Assembly (NCBI RefSeq): GCF_019422935.1
Contig: NZ_JAHZCJ010000003.1
Location: forward strand, 243,361-307,360
Reading direction: 5' to 3'
Length of the DNA stretch: 64,000 nucleotides
DNA from: Desulfovibrio sp.
GTDB taxonomy: Bacteria > Desulfobacterota > Desulfovibrionia > Desulfovibrionales > Desulfovibrionaceae
This document shows, one piece after another, positions 52,009 through 61,042 of the stretch. The first letter of the stretch is position 1, and the number at the start of each line of letters is the position of its first letter. The position numbers were made by a program, and so were the translations under genes. Under the pieces are notes generated by a model. It saw only the letters and a program-made list of their open reading frames with translations. It was not told the DNA's origin and made no database searches.

Positions 52009-54465
52009 CTAGGGCTTGTTGCGACGCGGGGCAGAAGGTTTGCCAGCACGATTGCCGCCATGCCGTCTGTCGCCAGAGCGGTTGTCAGAAGAGCCTCCAC
52101 GGCCCTTTCTGTCCTGACCGCCCGGTCTGTCCTGACGGTTGTTGCGGTCTTGGCGGTCTTGACGATTGGGTCTGTCCGGGCGTTCAGACCTATCTGAACG
52201 GTTTGAACGGTCTGGCTGACCCTGCCGATCCTTCCGGCCTTTCCAGTCCGGACGGTCATCACGGCCACGGCGGTCGTCCCTGCCTGACCGATCATCACGG
52301 CGCGGCCTGTCGTCACGACCTGAACGGTCGTCACGCTGAGGACGGTCATTGCCCTGAGGCCGAGGTGGACGCCCACCCTGCCCTCCGCGGTCATCTCCTT
52401 GCCTGCGGTCGCCCTGAGGAGCGCGGGACGGACGGTCTGGATAGCCCTTTCCTGCGGGCCTGCCACCATCGCGGGTGCCATCCCTGCCGTCTTCTCTATT
52501 GTCCCTGCGGTATGGCGCGGGCCTGCGACCGTGTTCATCATCACCAGGGCGGCGCTCAGGCCGGAAGCCTCCTCCTTGCTGCGACGGAGGGCTCACCTGC
52601 AAAGCGCCGCTTTTACGGTCGCGTGGCGCGCCAGCAGCAATGGATACAGTCAGTTCATCACCAGAGGCCAGAGATTCGGCATTTTCCAGCAGCAGTATTC
52701 CCTTGCCAGAGCAGGCGTAGCGTGCTCTGCCCGCCAGCCCCGGCACCATAAAGGGGGCAGAAAGCACCCTGGCGGCCAGAGAGTCGGACGTCTGCGCTTC
52801 TGCCTCGGGCATGGCGGCAAGCAACAGGGGCGAGAGGCTCAGGCCGCTTTTGCCAAGGCCCGAAGCCTGCGACAAGTCTTCAAGCCACAGCGGCGCGCCC
52901 TCGCTGCCAAAGGTAAAGTGGCACCATGTGCGGCCGCCCTGACCGCGCAGCAGCGGGCAATCTGCCTGATGCGTACAGGGGGCAAGGGCAGTCAGCCCGC
53001 CGTCAACGGCAAGCTGGCGCAAGCGCATGATGGTGGAGCCGCCAAGGCGTGTGCCGGGTTCCACAAACAGCAGGGAAGGCCCAACAGGGGCAGGGCCTCG
53101 CGAATCCGCATGGTCAAAGAGCGGCGACAGGGATTCAAGGAAGCTGTCAAGCCGATCTTCGCGGCAGCCTTCGGGCTTTTCACCATCGGCCTCGACCGCA
53201 GCGGGATTGCCGTCAATGTCCATGTCCTCGGCATCCAGCGAATCAAATTCGTCCTCGTCTTCTATGGCGCTTGCGCCGCGCGAACGCTTTTTGCCAAAAC
53301 GCAGTTCGTTGAGCACGTTGGCGGCGCTGACCAGCCACGGACGCGCCCGCCCGCCAGAGAGCAGAGGGGCGGCCTGCCGCACGACCTGATCAAGAGGCGC
53401 ACGGGCCACGCGCACGGGCCATACGGGCTGGCCCGTCAGCTCGCCCAGAACTTCCATAAGGGTTTTGCCCAGTTCAAGCGGCTGGGACGAGGTATCCAGC
53501 GCCAGCACCCGCACTGGGGCGCTGCGCCATTCAGGCCTTGCCAGCCAGAGGGCCAGCGGCAGGGTCAGAGGGCCGGAACCCACATCCACCAGCAGGGCCT
53601 CGCCACCCTGCGGAGCCACCGTGCGGGGGTCGGTCAGGGGCAGGCTTGCCAGCAGGCGAGTGAGACGCACAAGATTCCAGGGCAGAAAATAATACAGATA
53701 GGCGCTGATGGAGGCCGGGGAACTCCAGTACGGACGCGCCAGCCCTGCACGTTCTGTGGTCAGAAGACGCGAAAGCTGGGCCACGTCGTCGGGCAACGAG
53801 CGCTTGTGCCCCGCATTGAGCGGCCATACCTTGGTCAGGGCTTCGGGCAGCATATCCAGAATACGCTGTGTTTCAGCCGAAAGCGGTGGGAACAGCGCTC
53901 TGGCGGCAGGCCAAGCCCCCAATTCAAAAGAACGCACGGCGGGGCGCTGATTCTGGCGCTCAAAGCTGCGCTGCCCGGAGCGAGCAAAATCTCTGTCGCC
54001 CTCTCGCTTCTCAGGCCGAAATGCAGGCCTGCCGTAGCGATCTCTGGGTGCGTTGGGCGAACGTCCATCCTGACGGCGATCGTCACGGCGATCTGCGGGG
54101 CGGTCAGTCGGACGCCGGTCGTCACGGCGATTTTCGCGGTGGTCTTCTTGCCGACCATCGCGCCGTGCATCACGGCGGTCATCCTGCCCCCTTGATGGGC
54201 GGCTGCCGGGCCGACTATTGGGGCGACCGCCGGGCCTGTCGTCACGGCGGTCAGAAGAACGCCCGTCCCGGCGGTTATCCCGGCGGTCGTCCTGACGGCC
54301 AGAGTTGCGGTCGTCGCGTCCAGCAAATCTGCCGTCCGCGCCATCGCGCCGCACGGGCCTGTCGTCAGGTCTGCGCGGGGACTGGCGGCGAGGCTGGCTG
54401 CTGCCCTCGCCGGAACGGCGGCTACGCCGATCGGAATCGTTAAAAGAATCGTCTTTCGCGGACAT
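52009..54465 (-). CDS. Rsm22/METTL17-like methyltransferase with long Arg/Asp-rich tails
   Basis: 818 aa. The central domain (about 180-610) matches the Rsm22 family, linked to small ribosomal subunit maturation. It includes SSPASISAYLYYFLPWNLVRL, the SAM motif LLVDVGSGPLTLPLAL (291-306), VSAANVLNEL (379-388) and four Cys (497, 503, 515, 585) that could hold the [4Fe-4S] cluster reported for METTL17-type proteins. Residues 1-175 and about 612-818 are extremely rich in Arg, Asp, Gly and Gln, with RDDR repeats, and should be disordered and RNA-binding. The ATG immediately follows the RACo-like stop (TAAATG), and its GGAG lies inside that gene. The catalytic substrate is not proven. Confidence 0.82.
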   Translation of the reverse strand: MSAKDDSFNDSDRRSRRSGEGSSQPRRQSPRRPDDRPVRRDGADGRFAGRDDRNSGRQDDRRDNRRDGRSSDRRDDRPGGRPNSRPGSRPSRGQDDRRDARRDGRQEDHRENRRDDRRPTDRPADRRDDRRQDGRSPNAPRDRYGRPAFRPEKREGDRDFARSGQRSFERQNQRPAVRSFELGAWPAARALFPPLSAETQRILDMLPEALTKVWPLNAGHKRSLPDDVAQLSRLLTTERAGLARPYWSSPASISAYLYYFLPWNLVRLTRLLASLPLTDPRTVAPQGGEALLVDVGSGPLTLPLALWLARPEWRSAPVRVLALDTSSQPLELGKTLMEVLGELTGQPVWPVRVARAPLDQVVRQAAPLLSGGRARPWLVSAANVLNELRFGKKRSRGASAIEDEDEFDSLDAEDMDIDGNPAAVEADGEKPEGCREDRLDSFLESLSPLFDHADSRGPAPVGPSLLFVEPGTRLGGSTIMRLRQLAVDGGLTALAPCTHQADCPLLRGQGGRTWCHFTFGSEGAPLWLEDLSQASGLGKSGLSLSPLLLAAMPEAEAQTSDSLAARVLSAPFMVPGLAGRARYACSGKGILLLENAESLASGDELTVSIAAGAPRDRKSGALQVSPPSQQGGGFRPERRPGDDEHGRRPAPYRRDNREDGRDGTRDGGRPAGKGYPDRPSRAPQGDRRQGDDRGGQGGRPPRPQGNDRPQRDDRSGRDDRPRRDDRSGRDDRRGRDDRPDWKGRKDRQGQPDRSNRSDRSERPDRPNRQDRQDRNNRQDRPGGQDRKGRGGSSDNRSGDRRHGGNRAGKPSAPRRNKP

Positions 54466-56289
54466 TTATACTCCAAAGCGCATACGGCGCAGATAATCGG
54501 TGTGAAAATTCGGTTCGTCTACAAGGGGAAGCACCACGGCCTCGCGGCACATGCGGGCCAAAGGCGGAATTTTTTTGCTGTGCAGCGCAAGCAGCGCGGC
54601 TCCGTCCAGCGCGGTATTGCCCACGGCGCGAATACGCGGGGCAAGAACAGCGGGAACAAAGCCCAGAGTTTCAAGGTCGTCCGGCCTGACATATTCGCCC
54701 AGCGTACCAGCCAGGCACACTGCCGCAACATTGCTGGCAGGAATATTTGCCGCGCGCAGCAGCGCATCCAGCGCCAGGGCAAAGGCAGCCTTGACCTGCA
54801 ACAGGGCCTCCACATCAGCGGCGGCAAGCCACAGGCCATGCGGCAGACGCAGGCGCGCGCCCGAACGGGGCAGGCCGGATGCCGGGGGTTCCCCTGCCGG
54901 ATTGGGCTGTTCCAGCCCGGCAGCCAGCTTACGTGCCAGCGGCATGACCGGATTTGCCACAAACTGCCCGTCATTGCGCAGAACACCCGCGCGCAGCAAC
55001 AAGGCCAATAGGGATAAGTACCCAGTGGCGCTTATACCACGCGCAACTGATCCCCCGACTCCTGTTCCAGCGCCAGCCGCAGAACCTACCGCCAGCCCCG
55101 CAGGGGACTGCCCCGCGTTTGCGCTCTGGCAGGCAGGGCAAGGGCAAGCACTGCTCTGCGCCATATGGTGGCGCGCCGCATCCATTGCATCTTCTGCGTC
55201 AGGGGACGCGCCTTCATAAAACTGCGCAGCAAGCCCCATGGGCGTGAGCGTAAAGCCCGTCACCACACCGGGGCCAGCCAGCTGGCCGCATTCAGGCCCA
55301 ATACCTTCCAGAGCCGGGCCAAGGGGTACGCTGGTCAGCCACAACTGTCCAGTCTCGGTTACCAGTGCAAGTTCGCCGTTGGTGCCAAGATCGGCCAGCA
55401 CAAAGGGCCGTGGAACATCCGCCTCCAACAGGGCGGCCAGCCCCGCGCTCAGGTCGCCGCCCACAAAGGGCGCGGACAGCGGCGGCACATAGACAGGCGG
55501 AAAATCCGGCAGGGCAACCGTTTCATCACCCTTGTGAGCCAGCCTGTACGGAGCGGCGCACAGGCCCTCCACATCGCGATCAAGAAAAATATCCGTCATG
55601 GCCGTATTGGCAGCCAGACACAGCCGAGTCACCCGCCCCGCGCCCGACTGCACGAGCGAATCCATGATGTCCAGCAGTTGCCGCCGGGCAAGCCCGGCCA
55701 GCAGGGTACGCCCTTCTGGCGCGCGCGCCACGGCAAGGCGCGACATGACATCCGCCCCGGCACCGGCCTGAGGATTGAGCGAACGGCCCTCAGCCACTGC
55801 CCGACCCTGCATGTCAAGCGCCCGCCAGCACAGGGATGTGGTGCCAAGGTCAACAGCCAGCGCCAAATCCGGCTGCGGCATGCCGAGGCCGGGTAAAGGC
55901 CCCGCTGCTTGCGCTCCCGCTGGCAGAACAAGATTCTCCGACGGCAACTCAAGATCAAGCGCAGTTGCGCCCCCCGACGCAGTGAAGTCAGGGTCTGGCA
56001 CCTGACGGCGGCAGGCCAGGCGCCAACCAGCCTCCAGTTGCGAGGCGGAAAAAACGTCCTCCTCCGCAGGCAGGCATGACGGCGCATGGCGCATAAAACG
56101 CACACGGCAGCGCCCGCAACGCCCAAGCCCGCCGCACAGGGGCAAGGGGCGCACCAGCCCAGAAAGCCAGATGGCCTGCGAAAGGCTTTGCCCCGGCCTT
56201 GCGGCAATAGTTACTGCTGGCGCGGCGGGAGCAGCGCCGCATGGGTCTGCATGGGCATGGTCACTGGCCGAAAAAAGACGTACAAACAT
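54466..56289 (-). CDS. RACo-like ASKHA-domain ferredoxin protein (corrinoid activation type)
   Basis: 607 aa from the ATG at 56289. A [2Fe-2S] ferredoxin motif (Cys52-X5-Cys58-X2-Cys61, and Cys93) is followed by an ASKHA ATPase region with LAVDLGTTSL, LNPQAGAGADVMSRL, AANTAMTDIF, FVGGDLSAGL and LADLGTNGELAL. RACo proteins use ATP to reduce inactive cobalt in corrinoid methyltransferase partners; no such partner is nearby. The start is uncertain: 56289 lacks a clear ribosome-binding site, and an ATG at 56406 would add a non-conserved leader. It ends in direct contact with the Rsm22-like start, so the two are coupled. Confidence 0.8.
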   Translation of the reverse strand: MFVRLFSASDHAHADPCGAAPAAPAVTIAARPGQSLSQAIWLSGLVRPLPLCGGLGRCGRCRVRFMRHAPSCLPAEEDVFSASQLEAGWRLACRRQVPDPDFTASGGATALDLELPSENLVLPAGAQAAGPLPGLGMPQPDLALAVDLGTTSLCWRALDMQGRAVAEGRSLNPQAGAGADVMSRLAVARAPEGRTLLAGLARRQLLDIMDSLVQSGAGRVTRLCLAANTAMTDIFLDRDVEGLCAAPYRLAHKGDETVALPDFPPVYVPPLSAPFVGGDLSAGLAALLEADVPRPFVLADLGTNGELALVTETGQLWLTSVPLGPALEGIGPECGQLAGPGVVTGFTLTPMGLAAQFYEGASPDAEDAMDAARHHMAQSSACPCPACQSANAGQSPAGLAVGSAAGAGTGVGGSVARGISATGYLSLLALLLRAGVLRNDGQFVANPVMPLARKLAAGLEQPNPAGEPPASGLPRSGARLRLPHGLWLAAADVEALLQVKAAFALALDALLRAANIPASNVAAVCLAGTLGEYVRPDDLETLGFVPAVLAPRIRAVGNTALDGAALLALHSKKIPPLARMCREAVVLPLVDEPNFHTDYLRRMRFGV

Positions 56290-56477
56290 GCACCAAGAGT
56301 GCCTGACAGGCCCGGTAAAGGCAAGCGTGGCGCACTCCCCTGCCGTGCGGCGGTTGCTCTGGCAAAAGACGCTGTACGGCTTGTCAAACTGGCCTTTATC
56401 TTGCATATTCCATCTGCGTGGTCGTGTGCGGAAAAACACGCCGCAACACACATTTTCACGACTGTTCCGAGGCTGGT

Positions 56478-57458
56478 ATGAATAAAGTTCTGGCGCAAGA
56501 CGAAGTTGATGCCCTGCTGCGCGGGCTTTCCGGCGGGGAAATCGAAAACGAGGCGGAAACGCAGGAAGACGATTCCGGCATTGTGTCCTTTGACCTTGCC
56601 AATCAGGATCGCATCATCCGCGGGCGCATGCCCGTGCTTGAAATCGTTAACGACCGTTTTTCACGGCTTTGCACCAACGCCCTTTCAAACTCTGTGCGCA
56701 AGCGCGTGGAGCTGAACCCCATATCCATTGATATGACCAAGTTCGGCGAGTTCATGCGCTCGCTGCCGGTGCCCACCTCCATCAATATTTTCAAAATGGA
56801 TCCCCTGCGCGGCAATGCCATCATGGTTGTTGATTCGCGTCTGGTCTTTGCCCTGGTGGAAAACGTGTTTGGCGGCGCTGGCTCCCAGCCCAAGGTTGAG
56901 GGCCGCGAATTCACGCGCATTGAACAGGCCGTGGTGGACAAGATTGTCAAAATCGCGCTGGAAAACATGGAAGAATCCTGGCGGCCAGTGCATGACGTAA
57001 AGCTTGAGCTGGTGCGCAGCGAAATCAACCCGCAGTTCGCCGCCATTGTTCCCCCCAGCGACGTTGTGGTGGTCATCACCTTTGAGGTCGAGCTGGATAC
57101 GGCGCTCGGCTCCATGATCATCTGCCTGCCCTACGCCACCATTGAACCCATTCGTTCCAAGCTGCATGCAAGCTTTCAGACCGAACGCCTCGAAGTTGAC
57201 CACGCATGGGTGGCGCGCCTTAAAGAACGCCTGCTGGAAACCCCGGTGGAGATGAAGGTGCATTTTGGCCGCACCACCATCACGGGCAATCAGTTGCTGC
57301 GCATGCAGGTGGGCGACATTATCGTGCTGGATACCGACCACGAAGACATGCTCAACTGCACGGTCGCCGGAGTGACCAAGTATCAGGGCCTGCCCGGCAC
57401 CATCAAGGCCATGAAGGCCTTTCAGATCATCAAGGAAAACGAGCCGCAATACACCTGA
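56478..57458 (+). CDS. fliM: Flagellar motor switch protein FliM
   Basis: 326 aa. Part of the cytoplasmic C-ring that sets rotation direction. It opens with VLAQDEVDALLRGLSGGE, the CheY-P binding peptide. The central CheC-like domain (about 45-230) contains PVPTSINIFKMDPLRGNAIMVVDSRLVF and FGGAG. A C-terminal FliN-like domain (about 250-320) ends the protein. The ATG at 56478 has GAGG upstream. No other flagellar gene is beside it, so it stands outside the flagellar clusters. A long hairpin terminator follows. Confidence 0.95.
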   Translation: MNKVLAQDEVDALLRGLSGGEIENEAETQEDDSGIVSFDLANQDRIIRGRMPVLEIVNDRFSRLCTNALSNSVRKRVELNPISIDMTKFGEFMRSLPVPTSINIFKMDPLRGNAIMVVDSRLVFALVENVFGGAGSQPKVEGREFTRIEQAVVDKIVKIALENMEESWRPVHDVKLELVRSEINPQFAAIVPPSDVVVVITFEVELDTALGSMIICLPYATIEPIRSKLHASFQTERLEVDHAWVARLKERLLETPVEMKVHFGRTTITGNQLLRMQVGDIIVLDTDHEDMLNCTVAGVTKYQGLPGTIKAMKAFQIIKENEPQYT

Positions 57459-57538
57459 TGCGACCTGCCGCGCGGCAGGGGCGGGAACATTGCCGCCTGA
57501 AGCACTGCGCCGCTGCCCCCTCGTATTAAATTCACGAA

Positions 57539-57594
57539 AAGGCCCCTGTCTGAAAGAACTGCACCCAACGCAGATTCTGTCAGACAGGGGCCTT
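57539..57594. terminator. Long bidirectional hairpin after fliM
   Basis: A perfect 15-bp inverted repeat (AAGGCCCCTGTCTGA, 57539-57553, and its complement 57580-57594) with a 26-nt loop lies between the converging fliM and gmhB genes. It probably ends both transcripts. Confidence 0.75.
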
Positions 57595-57647
57595 GTGCAT
57601 CTACAGACACAGCAGGTCTAAAATGCTCGACCAGCCGGTGCAAAAAA

Positions 57648-58337
57648 TCATACCTTGTCAGCCTCGCCCTCACAACCAGAACCGCCATCACCGGGGAGAC
57701 CGGAACCATCGGAGCTGTTACTTCCCCCGCAGTGCGCGCCACAGCCGCCAGGCAGGCGGGTGAGCCTGTGCGCCCGCATTTCAGGTGCAAGAATGTGGAC
57801 ACCGGCGGCGGGCAGATGCGGTACAACCTTTACGCCATCCGGAACGGGTAGGTTATCTTCATACGCGCCCACCGGGGGGCGCAATAGCACGCAACTGCAC
57901 CCGGCTGCCAGCCCGGCCTGCATATCGCGCACACGGTCGCCAATCATCCAGGAGCGCGCAAGATCAATATTCAGGTCGGCAGCGGCTTGCAGAATAAGGC
58001 CTGGCTCTGGTTTGCGGCAGTTGCAAGGGCCAGTAACTTCCGGCAGATGAGGGCAATAATACCACGCGTCAATAACGGCGTTGTGCGCCGCCAGATCTTC
58101 ATTAACCCATGCTTCCAGAGCGTGCAGATCGTCCTCGCTGAACATGCCACGCGCCAGCCCCGACTGATTGCTCACTACCACAAGCAGATACCCTACGGCA
58201 TGAAAACGCCTGAGGGTTTCAACCACGCCCGGCAGCCACTGCCAGTCTTCCTTGCGGTGAATATAGCCAGTATCGTGGTTCAGGGTGCCGTCGCGATCCA
58301 GAAAAATGGCGCGACGCGGCGCTTCTGCTGTGCTCAT
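57648..58337 (-). CDS. gmhB: D-glycero-D-manno-heptose-1,7-bisphosphate phosphatase (GmhB type) with Gly/Cys-rich tail
   Basis: 229 aa. HAD-fold phosphatase in ADP-heptose synthesis for LPS. Motif I is FLDRDGTLNHDTGYI (11-25), motif II VVSNQSG, a zinc site CPHLPEVTGPCNCRKPEPG, and motif IV MIGDRVRDMQAGLAAG. The usual enzyme ends near residue 180. Here about 45 extra residues rich in Gly, Ser and Cys follow (LPGGCGAHCGGSNSSDG...), of unknown use. It converges on fliM. Confidence 0.9.
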   Translation of the reverse strand: MSTAEAPRRAIFLDRDGTLNHDTGYIHRKEDWQWLPGVVETLRRFHAVGYLLVVVSNQSGLARGMFSEDDLHALEAWVNEDLAAHNAVIDAWYYCPHLPEVTGPCNCRKPEPGLILQAAADLNIDLARSWMIGDRVRDMQAGLAAGCSCVLLRPPVGAYEDNLPVPDGVKVVPHLPAAGVHILAPEMRAHRLTRLPGGCGAHCGGSNSSDGSGLPGDGGSGCEGEADKV

Positions 58338-58462
58338 GAAAGCCCTTGCCCTTTTCCGGGGTTACCCGGCAGTTTGGTGTGATGCAATTTTTGGTAATTA
58401 TGTGCCAAACCAAAAAAAAATGCAAAAACTGCCCGCAAAAACTTAACCAGTGTCCCAAACAG

Positions 58463-58486
58463 AAGCGGCCCACACGTGGGCCGCTT
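58463..58486. terminator. GC hairpin between gmhB and the MucR-type gene
   Basis: AAGCGGCCCAC (58463-58473) pairs with GTGGGCCGCTT (58476-58486) across a 2-nt loop. It lies 62 nt after the MucR-type stop and is probably its terminator, although the T-run is weak on that strand. Confidence 0.5.
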
Positions 58487-58547
58487 CTTTCCCTGCCTGC
58501 AAGGCGGGGAATGCAAAAACAAGGCTGCTGACAGACAAACCGCAGAA

Positions 58548-58949
58548 TTACTTCTTGGCGGTCATTCTCCGTTCCCACAGCTTCATGTCGTTCATTTTTT
58601 TGCGGCGCTCGCGCTGCAAGGCCTTGCAGGCAAGAGGTGTGCCCTTTTTAAAGCCCCACTTTTCAAGGTATTCTTCTGTGGAGAGGCCGTGTGTGGCCAG
58701 ATGACGTTTTGTCAAAATCTTAAAGCTCTTACCGCACTCAAGGCAGGTAACGCTCTTTTCCTTGATCGATTTTCTGGCCTCAAGAACCGCCCCATCAAAA
58801 TCGGGTTCGCCAGTGGCTTCGCCCATGGCAACAGCCCGGATGCTGCCAGCAACCTTCTGGACAAAGGCCGTAATTTCTTCCGCACTCATAACCCTGACGC
58901 CAGCCTGAGCCTTGGAAATCTCCAAAGCACCCTTCAAAAAATCGTCCAT
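58548..58949 (-). CDS. MucR/Ros-family zinc-finger transcriptional regulator
   Basis: 133 aa from the ATG at 58949, with GGAG 5 nt upstream (a GTG two codons earlier is possible). The Ros/MucR zinc finger reads CLECGKSFKILTKRHLATHGLSTEEYLEKWGF, with Cys69, Cys72, His83 and His87 as ligands, followed by a basic C-terminal tail. Family members bind AT-rich DNA and repress many genes, often horizontally acquired or surface-related ones. It is immediately next to the most AT-rich stretch of this window, which fits that preference. Confidence 0.9.
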   Translation of the reverse strand: MDDFLKGALEISKAQAGVRVMSAEEITAFVQKVAGSIRAVAMGEATGEPDFDGAVLEARKSIKEKSVTCLECGKSFKILTKRHLATHGLSTEEYLEKWGFKKGTPLACKALQRERRKKMNDMKLWERRMTAKK

Positions 58950-59069
58950 CTTCACTCCGCGATATATTAAGTTAAAAAACTTTTGAACTATAAAGATTCA
59001 GCACCAACACTATTTCGATAAAGCAATTTGTGTCAACCCAATAAACGAAAAATGACACCACAATCAAAC

Positions 59070-59113
59070 CTAGGCGCTTGAAGCGTAAGGAGGGCAATAT
59101 AAATAGCGCCTAG
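59070..59113. repeat. Inverted repeat CTAGGCGCT/AGCGCCTAG
   Basis: Arms at 59070-59078 and 59105-59113 with a 26-nt loop that contains AAGGAGGG. Related GCGCTT blocks recur at about 59147-59153 and 59342-59354. Possibly a regulator-binding cluster for the nearby MucR-type gene. Confidence 0.45.
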
Positions 59114-59642
59114 AGAATATGCTCCTCCATATTTAGGGATGCGCTCGCGCTTCAACCACTATTTATCGCACATTACTACTGTAAAAATAAAAAATAGCCC
59201 CAAATGGCTGCCATAACACAAATAACCCCCAAGTTTTTTACAATTCATGACAAGCAAGGAAATGAATAAATTAAACAAAATTACATCAATGTGTATAGAT
59301 ACAATATAAAAACTAAAAATCACATCAAAAATCAGCCATTTAAGCGCTTGGCGCTCCCCACTGATATAATTCAATTTAATTTTTTTTAATAAAATAATTA
59401 TCGTAAATAAATATAAAACAATTCAAAACAAAAATGTAACATGCAAAAATCGTATTTAATTATCCTTTTTGTTCACAAGCTGGCAACACATCAAAGCCTT
59501 TAGATATTAATTCAAACTATTCTACTATCTAATTTTACAGAAAACCGATTTATCTAAAAAAATCATCCTCAAAAAAGCCTCAACAATCTCACTATTAACA
59601 GCCCAAAAAAATCAGCATATTTAATCTATTAGACAAAAATCA

Positions 59643-59861
59643 TCATTCTTTTTTTGCGTTATTAATCACTACAAAAGAGCTCATAGCAAAAAATTTTCCA
59701 TCAGCAGACAAAGCGTTCCACACAACTTCCATAGACATGCTGCACGGGGCTTTTTCTTGACTTTTCATGAGAAGAAAAAATATTTCAAATATGTTCCATA
59801 TTCTGTTGAATTCTGGAGGATTCACTCGTAAATCACTTAGCACAACAAGCAAATCAAGCAT
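59643..59861 (-). CDS. Doubtful small frame in the AT-rich stretch
   Basis: 72 aa, starting MLDLLVVLSDLRVNPPEFNRIWNIF and ending VVINNAKKE. The composition is protein-like with no repeats. I see no ribosome-binding site before the ATG and recognise no domain. It may be a remnant. A second frame at 59159-59374 (71 aa, hydrophobic) is weaker still and is not listed. Confidence 0.2.
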   Translation of the reverse strand: MLDLLVVLSDLRVNPPEFNRIWNIFEIFFLLMKSQEKAPCSMSMEVVWNALSADGKFFAMSSFVVINNAKKE

Positions 59862-59944
59862 GCTTGCCCAAGGTGGCGTAATTGCACTTACGGCGACAAG
59901 CTATGCAGCAAAATATGTTTGACTGCCCACCAATGGAGCAATGA

Positions 59945-60976
59945 TTGAAAAAGAAGCTCTATATACGACTTTTGCGCATCAGACAGCGCATGGGCATATT
60001 CTGGCCGTTAATGATTAACGGCACAGTGCTCTTTGTTATATTTATACTTGGCAGTCTTGGGTATAAATATGTTGAAGGTTGGTCGTTGTTTGACGGTTTC
60101 TACATGGTGCTTATAACCCTTTCAACAATCGGATTTGGCGAAATACACCCCCTGAGCGAGCAGGGAAAGCTGCTTACCAGTGCTGTTATTATTTCTGGCG
60201 TAGTATATTTTGCGCTTCTCATTGGTTATTTTGTGCAATTGGCTTCAGAAGGGCGCGTATTTCAAATGATGCGGAGGCGCAGAGTGGACAAGGCAATTGC
60301 GGCACTTTCCGGCCATTGCGTTTTGTGCGGTTTCGGCTTGGTGGGCCGGGTAGTGGCCGCTGAACTGGCCGCAGACGGCGTTGACGTGGTCGTGGTTGAA
60401 ACCGATGACAAAAAGGCAGAAGAAATCGAGAGCGCGGGCTATTTTCTTGTGCTTGGCGATGCCACATCAGACAGCGTCATGATGCGTGTCGGGCTCGACA
60501 GGGCAAAGGCCCTTGTGGCCTCCATGTCCAACGACCCCGCCAACGTGTACGTGGTGCTCTCTGCCCGGGCCATGAATCCCGATCTCTACATTGTTTCACG
60601 CGCCAGCGACAATCGCCACATCAGCAAGCTCAAAATCGCAGGGGCCAACCGCGTCATACTGCCGCATATGATCGGCGGACAGTCCATCGCCCAGGCTATT
60701 CAGCGGCCCCTGGTTGAATCCTTCATGCACCGCAGCAACACCAACGATGAAGTGCTGCTTGATGAATTTCTGGTTTCGGACACATCGCCTCTTGTGGGCA
60801 AAAGCTTGGCGGAAGCTGCCCTGACCAGATCGCATGATGTTATCATCCTCGCCATTAAAGGCCAGGGTAGCCCCATTTTGCAAAAAACCAGAGCTGACAC
60901 GGTAGTTCAGGCGGGAGATGTGCTGCTTGTGGCTGGATCAAAAATCCATCTGCAAGGCCTCAATGAAATGATGTAG
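59945..60976 (+). CDS. RCK-gated potassium channel (MthK-like)
   Basis: 343 aa. Two membrane segments (about 22-41 and 76-97) flank a pore loop with selectivity filter TIGFGE (61-66). A cytoplasmic RCK_N/TrkA-N domain follows with GFGLVG (129-134), and an RCK_C domain covers about 255-343. It conducts K+ under ligand control. The start is TTG at 59945, with GGAG 6 nt upstream; an ATG at 59941 is out of frame and the next in-frame ATG (59990) would lose the basic N-terminus. The gene has normal base composition although it is preceded by the AT-rich stretch. Confidence 0.9.
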   Translation: MKKKLYIRLLRIRQRMGIFWPLMINGTVLFVIFILGSLGYKYVEGWSLFDGFYMVLITLSTIGFGEIHPLSEQGKLLTSAVIISGVVYFALLIGYFVQLASEGRVFQMMRRRRVDKAIAALSGHCVLCGFGLVGRVVAAELAADGVDVVVVETDDKKAEEIESAGYFLVLGDATSDSVMMRVGLDRAKALVASMSNDPANVYVVLSARAMNPDLYIVSRASDNRHISKLKIAGANRVILPHMIGGQSIAQAIQRPLVESFMHRSNTNDEVLLDEFLVSDTSPLVGKSLAEAALTRSHDVIILAIKGQGSPILQKTRADTVVQAGDVLLVAGSKIHLQGLNEMM

Positions 60977-60996
60977 CGCCACACATCCCTTGCCGA

Positions 60997-61031
60997 GGCA
61001 GAAGACCGCGCACGCTGAGCGGCCTTCTGCC
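60997..61031. terminator. Hairpin between the K+ channel and phage fragment
   Basis: GGCAGAAG (60997-61004) pairs with CTTCTGCC (61024-61031), extended inside by CCGC/GCGG with one mismatch. The flanking genes converge on it. There is no T-run. Confidence 0.5.
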
Positions 61032-61042
61032 AGAGTATCCGG

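Larger units (their letters stand above)
58950..59944. other. AT-rich stretch of about 1 kb upstream of the MucR-type gene and the K+ channel
   Basis: It is strikingly poor in G+C relative to all flanking genes. It contains a 9-bp inverted repeat at 59070-59113 and repeated GCGCTT/AAGCGC elements. Two short minus-strand frames occur (59159-59374 and 59643-59861), neither with a good ribosome-binding site. No recognisable gene. Confidence 0.6.

Noticed and set aside
52399..54195. Open frame of 598 aa antisense to the Rsm22-like gene
   Set aside because: The minus-strand gene holds family motifs and a coupled start; the antisense frame comes from its low-complexity tails.
59159..59374. 71-aa hydrophobic frame in the AT-rich stretch
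   Set aside because: AT-rich DNA easily gives hydrophobic frames; there is no ribosome-binding site and no recognised family.
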